Of a stretch of DNA of 64,000 bases, positions 59,943 through 64,000 are shown piece after piece. The stretch comes from Heliocidaris erythrogramma (Eukaryota > Echinodermata > Echinoidea > Camarodonta > Echinometridae). The notes below the pieces were generated by a model, which made no database searches, had not been told where the DNA came from, and saw only the letters and a list, made by a program, of their open reading frames with translations. A program made the position numbers and the translations under genes. The stretch lies in assembly GCA_025617745.1 (NCBI GenBank), contig CM046864.1, positions 24,469,152 through 24,533,151 of the forward strand, read 5' to 3'. The stretch's first letter is position 1; the number at the start of each line of letters is the position of its first letter.

Positions 59943-60047
59943 GATTACAAGTGGAAATGGACATCAACCCTAGTTTAATCCTAGGATACAATGCTACCCT
60001 TGCGTGTAGATTTCGGGGGATTCCATTGGCTGTTACATGGTTGAAAG
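59943..60047 (+). CDS. IgSF gene, exon for first half of Ig domain 1
   Basis: After the acceptor 'ccccctttttaaaag' the frame reads LQVEMDINPSLILGYNATL then ACRFRGIPLAVTWLK. It has the strand B motif (LxC, Cys at residue 46 of the model) and the conserved core Trp 11 residues later (residue 57), the invariant Ig pattern C...W. Asn41-Ala-Thr is a possible N-glycosylation site. The donor AAAG|gtaaga is phase 1, so the next codon (GAT, Asp) is split. The protein is expected outside the cell, where Ig domains mediate recognition or adhesion. The specific family is not recognisable from this part. Confidence 0.9.
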
Positions 60048-60339
60048 GTAAGACAAATGTTAGAAGACAAGTAAGTGGTTAAAGTTATTGAAAAGCGTAT
60101 AGAAACATATGCTGCAGTAAGAATGTAATTCAGATTTCATTGTAGAATGGGATAGAAGGTATTTTACTCAATTTCTATTCATACAAATATCACGGTCTTT
60201 GAACTGGTTTGAGAAATTACCTTACTTATAAAGCCATTGTAAAATCTAGTAAAATCTAATCACCTTAAACCATTCTTTGTTTTGAGTCAATTATTAATAT
60301 TGCATGCTACTGGGTTCAGTTATAACAGAATGATATGAA

Positions 60340-60560
60340 GTGACAAATTCAGGATCGCCCGGGTGATATCACCGAGGCCGCAGGCCGAAGTGGAAATATA
60401 ATGGCACCAGGTAAATTTTGAATTTGGAGTTGAACTTAGTTATATTGAACAACGATATGCATGCAACAAATTGTTGGGTATCACGTGATACATTTTCAGC
60501 CAATATAGGATACTCGCTATCAAAAAGCTTGTTATAAATTTAGATAGAGTACAGCGGACC
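60340..60560. repeat. Probable dispersed repeat in intron 2
   Basis: The GC-rich signature 'gaggccgcaggccgaagtgg' is typical of dispersed-repeat termini, followed by AT-rich sequence and 'gggtatcacgtgataca'. Boundaries are not defined. Confidence 0.4.
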
Positions 60561-60589
60561 AGCCACTTACATATTTTGCTATCATGTTC

Positions 60590-60805
60590 ATTATGTTTTT
60601 GTCTTAAATTATTTTGCATTAGGCTATGCTATCTAGTTGTATTTTAAGAATGCAAATTATTTTGTAAGTTTAATTTGTACTGTTAATTTCTTCTGTTTAT
60701 TCTATTTTCACTGTTTGTCTTTCTTATATTTTGACAAATTAATGTAAAAAGGGCTTAGAAACTATTGTATTAAACGCTATATAAATGTTTTATGTTATTA
60801 TTATT
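60590..60805 (+). mobile_element. L2/CR1-type LINE or SINE 3' end in intron 2
   Basis: 'aagggcttagaaactattgt' then 'aacgctatataaatgttt' and a (TTA)n tail reproduce the LINE-type 3' end also seen at 12697 (minus) and 39119. No coding part. Confidence 0.6.
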
Positions 60806-61132
60806 ATAATTATTAGTATGCATCATTTGTGCGTTTTTTTATCGAAATAACCTTTGTGCCGGCCTTGGTATGGGACTCCACCTGTCATACCAATGATCGA
60901 ATTATCAGTAGTCCTCACAGGGCGAATCACAAGTATCTCCCACTTTGATGGCCTTGGTATAAAAGTGTTACATCATCTGTCTCCTCAACATTCATCTCAG
61001 TGTAAAGAGAAACTTATTCAAACATTTGTTGGCAGTGAGAACATACTTTGAACATTTGAATTGTTTCAATCTGATAGATGCGTTTCAATGAAAATGTGGA
61101 TTTGCTTGCTTTACTAATGTTAATACTTTTAG

Positions 61133-61221
61133 GGGACAATATTGAATTGCATTGCAGTGAAATTAACTATATAGGAATAGGTCTTTGGTTCCCCACTTAC
61201 CAGGCTGCGTACTTGTTGATG
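61133..61221 (+). pseudogene. Ig half-domain exon-like segment inside intron 2
   Basis: After 'aatacttttag' the frame reads GDNIELHCSEINYIGIGLWF, with Cys and Trp again 11 residues apart, the same C...W spacing as the exon at 59943. A donor-like ATG|gtaatt follows. The preceding boundary would be phase 1 but the end is phase 0, so it cannot splice in frame to 61467. It may be a decayed duplicate or alternative exon for the first Ig half. Chance resemblance is possible for such a short segment. Confidence 0.45.
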
Positions 61222-61466
61222 GTAATTGGAATACAATAACCTGTACAAAAACTTCGCTCAAGGAAGACAAGAAGTGCGGTCTTTAAAACAAAAATTCTTT
61301 CTCTAACTCTTTATTGCCAGGTGGTCTTTATATACCACATATTGCTGGTCGCTAATGCAGGTTTCACTGAATGTAGTTGCCTTTAATAGACCGATTACAT
61401 ATTTTAACCACATAGACTAAGATTGTACTATAACTCTGGTGCGATGCATTTCTTTTGCCTCTTTAG

Positions 61467-61685
61467 ATGGAAATGTGATCGTTAAGTATCTCAGCACCTC
61501 TCCTACACCAATTGTTACCATGGGTAACGGAAATTACAGTGTATTGCCGGATTTCTCATCCGAAGTCTCCACATTTGCACTAATAATCCCTCATGTGGAA
61601 ACTTCTGATGTTGGAAAATATCACTGTGCCGTAACTGACGAAAATGGATCCCTTCATAGAAGTTACAGCAATGCCCGTGTGGTGG
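61467..61685 (+). CDS. IgSF gene, exon for second half of Ig domain 1
   Basis: Acceptor 'gcctctttag'. Translation begins DGNVIVKYLSTSPTPIV, followed by 'FALIIPHVETSDVGKYHCAV'. The DxGxYxC signature (residues 107-113 of the model) is the conserved strand F motif of V/I-set Ig domains, and Cys113 would bond with Cys46. The spacing of 67 residues between the cysteines suits a V-type domain. The G-strand-like 'NARVV' closes the domain before donor GTGG|gtaagt, phase 1. Domain 1 is thus encoded by two exons and bounded by phase-1 introns, an arrangement that allows domain shuffling. Asn82-Tyr-Ser is a possible glycosylation site. Confidence 0.93.
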
Positions 61686-61800
61686 GTAAGTTTTGCATTA
61701 AAAAGACATCAATTTCTCCTAATGTTCTAAAGTATCGTCATATGGATATTTTGATATCATTTATATTTTCTATATTACAATCATCATTACTATTATTATA

Positions 61801-62190
61801 CAGGGTGGCCCAGAAAAAAATGCAACACCTGAAATCTGCAATTTCAAAGATATCATTGACACAAAATCATAGGTTTTGGTTGTATTTGGTAAAAAACACT
61901 CTCTTCAGGGTAAAATAACACCAGGATCATCAATTTTGGGTAAGGCGTTTTAATTATCAGGATATTTTTGTGTGGCAATGTCATTTTCAAAATTTGCTAC
62001 TTTTGCAACCGTGGTCATGCTTGAAGCAGCGAGAAATGTGTTTGTCAACAGAGCTCACTGTATGAGAAGCCGTCATACGCAAATTCTCGCTGCTTCAAGC
62101 ATGACTGCGGTTGCAAAGGTAGCAAATTTTGAAAAAGACACTGCCTCACAAAAATAGCCGTAGAATCAAAACGCCTCACCCAAAATTGAT
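61801..62190. mobile_element. Foldback element with mariner-like left end in intron 3
   Basis: 'cagggtggcccagaaaaaaa' at 61801 resembles mariner-type ends. Then 'catcaattttgggtaaggcg' to 'catgcttgaagcagcgagaa' (61927-62035) is inverted at 62081-62189. No matching right terminal 'gggccaccctg' was found, so the outer part is probably truncated. Confidence 0.75.
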
Positions 62191-62689
62191 GAAAAACGGT
62201 CTGAGGCAAAAACGTTTCTAATATGAAAAAAAGAGGAAATCGTCTTCACAAATATACACACTGTATATCAACAGAATGGATCTTTAAGAAGTTACCAGGT
62301 TTGCCGTTCACCCTTTTAATACCAGCAAGCCCTTTCCTAAATTCGGCGCCATGACCATCAGAGAATGAAAATATTTGTTCTAAATAAATGTTTTCTTCAT
62401 GGTTGCCTACGAAAAGAACAAAATGTACATGCAATGTGGCAACATGTCAAAAAGGCCTTCATAAACCAGGTCCCATCGATAGCGTTTACCCGGAGAAATT
62501 TCTTGATCATACAGTGATTGATAATTATTTGGGAGGATCATCTTAAATCTGGAGTCAACGTGCTGGTAGTCCAATTAGGGTGGCTGAATGGGATTTACTA
62601 AACAATCGGGTCTCAGTGCGGTGGGTCGAAATTAGCTCCCCAAAATTGTATGGTGTCTTCAAGAGACAATTGAAATGAAAAAAGTGTTC

Positions 62690-63400
62690 ATCTCAGTATG
62701 ATTTTCCCCGATTTCAGGCTAAAAACCAACAATAAAGGAAGAAAGGAAACATATCGAAAGATACCGAGAGAAATGAAAGAAGGATAACGAGTAACATAAT
62801 GAAAAATGGAAGAGAAGATGATACAAGGATAATGCAAAGAAAAACTTAAACGATATAGAGAGGATAGAAGGGTAGGAAAGATGGAACAGAAGATGTTGAA
62901 AGACAGGAAACACAGAATAATAACGAATGGAAAAATGGAAAGCAAAAAAATGATGGATAAAGAGAAACAATAACATAACGACAGATAGCGAGACAGAAAA
63001 ATGATAGAAGAATGAATATAAAGAGTAACATGAGGAAAGATGGAAGAGAAGATGATAAAAGGAATCAAAGAATAACATAACGGAAGGAAGGATGAAAAGA
63101 TGATTGATAGGATAAAAACATAGAATAACAGCGAAAGATAGAGAGAGAAATGATATAAGGATAAAGATAAACATGAGGAGAGATGGAAAGAGAAGATGAT
63201 ACAAGGAAACGAAGAATAACATGAATGGAGAGATGGAAAACAAAAAAATAATAGAATAAAAACATAATAACATAACGAAAGATAGAGAAATAATAGAAGA
63301 CTGAATATAAAGAGAGGATAATAGAAGGCAGTAGATAATTACATAATGAAAGGAAGGATGAAAAGATAATTGATAGGAGAAAAAAGTAAAACAATAATTT
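62690..63400. repeat. Purine-rich minisatellite in intron 3
   Basis: Loose units of about 40-60 bp with 'agataacataacgaaagata', 'gatggaagagaagatgat' and 'gatagagagagaaatgata' run for 700 bp, nearly all A/G/T on the plus strand. The hydrophobic minus-strand frames across it are artefacts. An ATTA-rich tract follows at 63440-63530. Confidence 0.8.
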
Positions 63401-63821
63401 AAAAATCCATTACAATAATATTTGAAATTATTCGTTGACTAATTACTTCAGTAATTGATTACTTCATTAATTCATTAATTGATCAATTCATTCATTCGAT
63501 AATTAATTAAATAATTAAATAATTAATTCATTCTCCCATTAGGTCACCTTTTTCTCCCTTTTTTCTAGCTGCTCAGAAAAAAAAGATACCATACATAAAA
63601 ATTCCTGAAAAATGTTCCAGACCCGACTGTTTTGCAAAAGCCGCGGGATGTGTCTGTGCACGTGCGTGTTTGTGTCTGTGTTTGTGTTAATAAGTACATG
63701 TATGCTGGAGTTAATTTAAGAGATCCGTCAATTGGCTGTTGATCATGATCAGTATAACTGAGAGAACTGCGATGCGTTGAAAGATTATCAGCCGCTTTCA
63801 TTTCATAATTGTCTTTCACAG

Positions 63822-64000
63822 TTCCCCCGAGTCACCCTTATCCGACGATAGGGAATTATTCCATTCCAGATGATGACAGGCCTTTCAATTTAACCTGTCG
63901 CGCTGATGGGGGCTCGGCAGGCCTAACCACCCTCTACTGGACCAAAAATGGCACCCCCTACAGTCAGATGACCACAAGGCTCAATGCAGATGGGACAACC
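63822..64000 (+). CDS. IgSF gene, exon starting Ig domain 2 (runs off the window)
   Basis: Acceptor 'attgtctttcacag', split codon giving Val, then PPSHPYPTIGNYSIPDDDRP and 'FNLTCRADGGSAGLTTLYWT'. The Pro-rich start is a typical Ig linker. LTC (Cys158 of the model) and Trp172 are the strand B and C core residues of a second Ig domain, and 'LNADGTT' suggests the approach to strand D/E. N-x-S/T sites occur at 144, 155 and 175. The exon is open to the last base, so the rest of domain 2 and any transmembrane or further domains lie beyond. Confidence 0.92.

Noticed and set aside
60854..61051. 65-residue plus-strand open frame in intron 2
   Set aside because: No Ig signature, no matching splice phase, unrecognised; it may be part of an unknown repeat.
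62688..63394. Several hydrophobic minus-strand frames in intron 3
   Set aside because: They are produced by a purine-rich minisatellite inside an intron.

Overview
This is a repeat-dense eukaryotic window with low gene content. Host coding sequence is confined to the last 5 kb, where the introns are kilobase-sized with GT/AG borders. There are no bacterial operons, ribosome binding sites or CRISPR arrays. The repeat repertoire includes Penelope-like, CR1/L2-like, L1-like and RTE-like retroelement fossils, a tRNA-derived SINE, a Tc1 element, hAT MITEs, Helentron-like elements, many foldback MITEs and poly-G tracts. This suggests a marine invertebrate, most plausibly an echinoderm such as a sea urchin. 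That assignment is inferred from the repeat style and is only moderately certain.

Layout. 1-5.8 kb: a duplicated segment around long purine tracts, then a foldback element with tRNA-like arms abutting a broken CR1-type LINE. 6-10.7 kb: hAT-type MITE, CAAGTC-type minisatellites, and a three-level nest (minisatellite, TA-target foldback transposon, Helentron-like element). 11-20 kb: a GT-flanked dispersed repeat, a tRNA-Ser-type SINE, a foldback MITE, a Tc1 element with roughly 500-bp inverted repeats, and an L1-like pseudogene. 20.5-25.1 kb: a 190-bp satellite, a 200-bp inverted repeat and a nearly identical 2-kb tandem duplication carrying a palindromic minisatellite. 26-34 kb: gene-poor, with two abutting perfect palindromes, a second Helentron-like element, and TTGGTCTAA and CCCATATGGG minisatellites. 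34.5-41 kb: a Penelope-like 3' end with a GIY-YIG domain and a hammerhead-like motif, tRNA-Arg-like repeats, RTE/L2 fragments and a nested foldback. 41-57 kb: mostly anonymous DNA with MITEs. 57.5-58.8 kb: a third Helentron-like element and a CRE-bearing MITE.

The one convincing host gene runs on the plus strand from about 59.3 kb past the end of the window. A signal-peptide exon is followed by two exons forming one Ig domain and the start of a second Ig domain, all joined at phase-1 introns. It encodes a secreted or membrane immunoglobulin-superfamily protein. The two elements upstream of it carry RFX (X-box) and CRE sequences.

No new enzymatic system was found. The observations most worth a second look are three Helentron-like families with one shared architecture whose core DNA carries recognisable transcription-factor motifs; the twin perfect palindromes; an extra Ig half-domain exon-like segment inside the IgSF gene; and several insertions whose empty sites can be read directly from the sequence.
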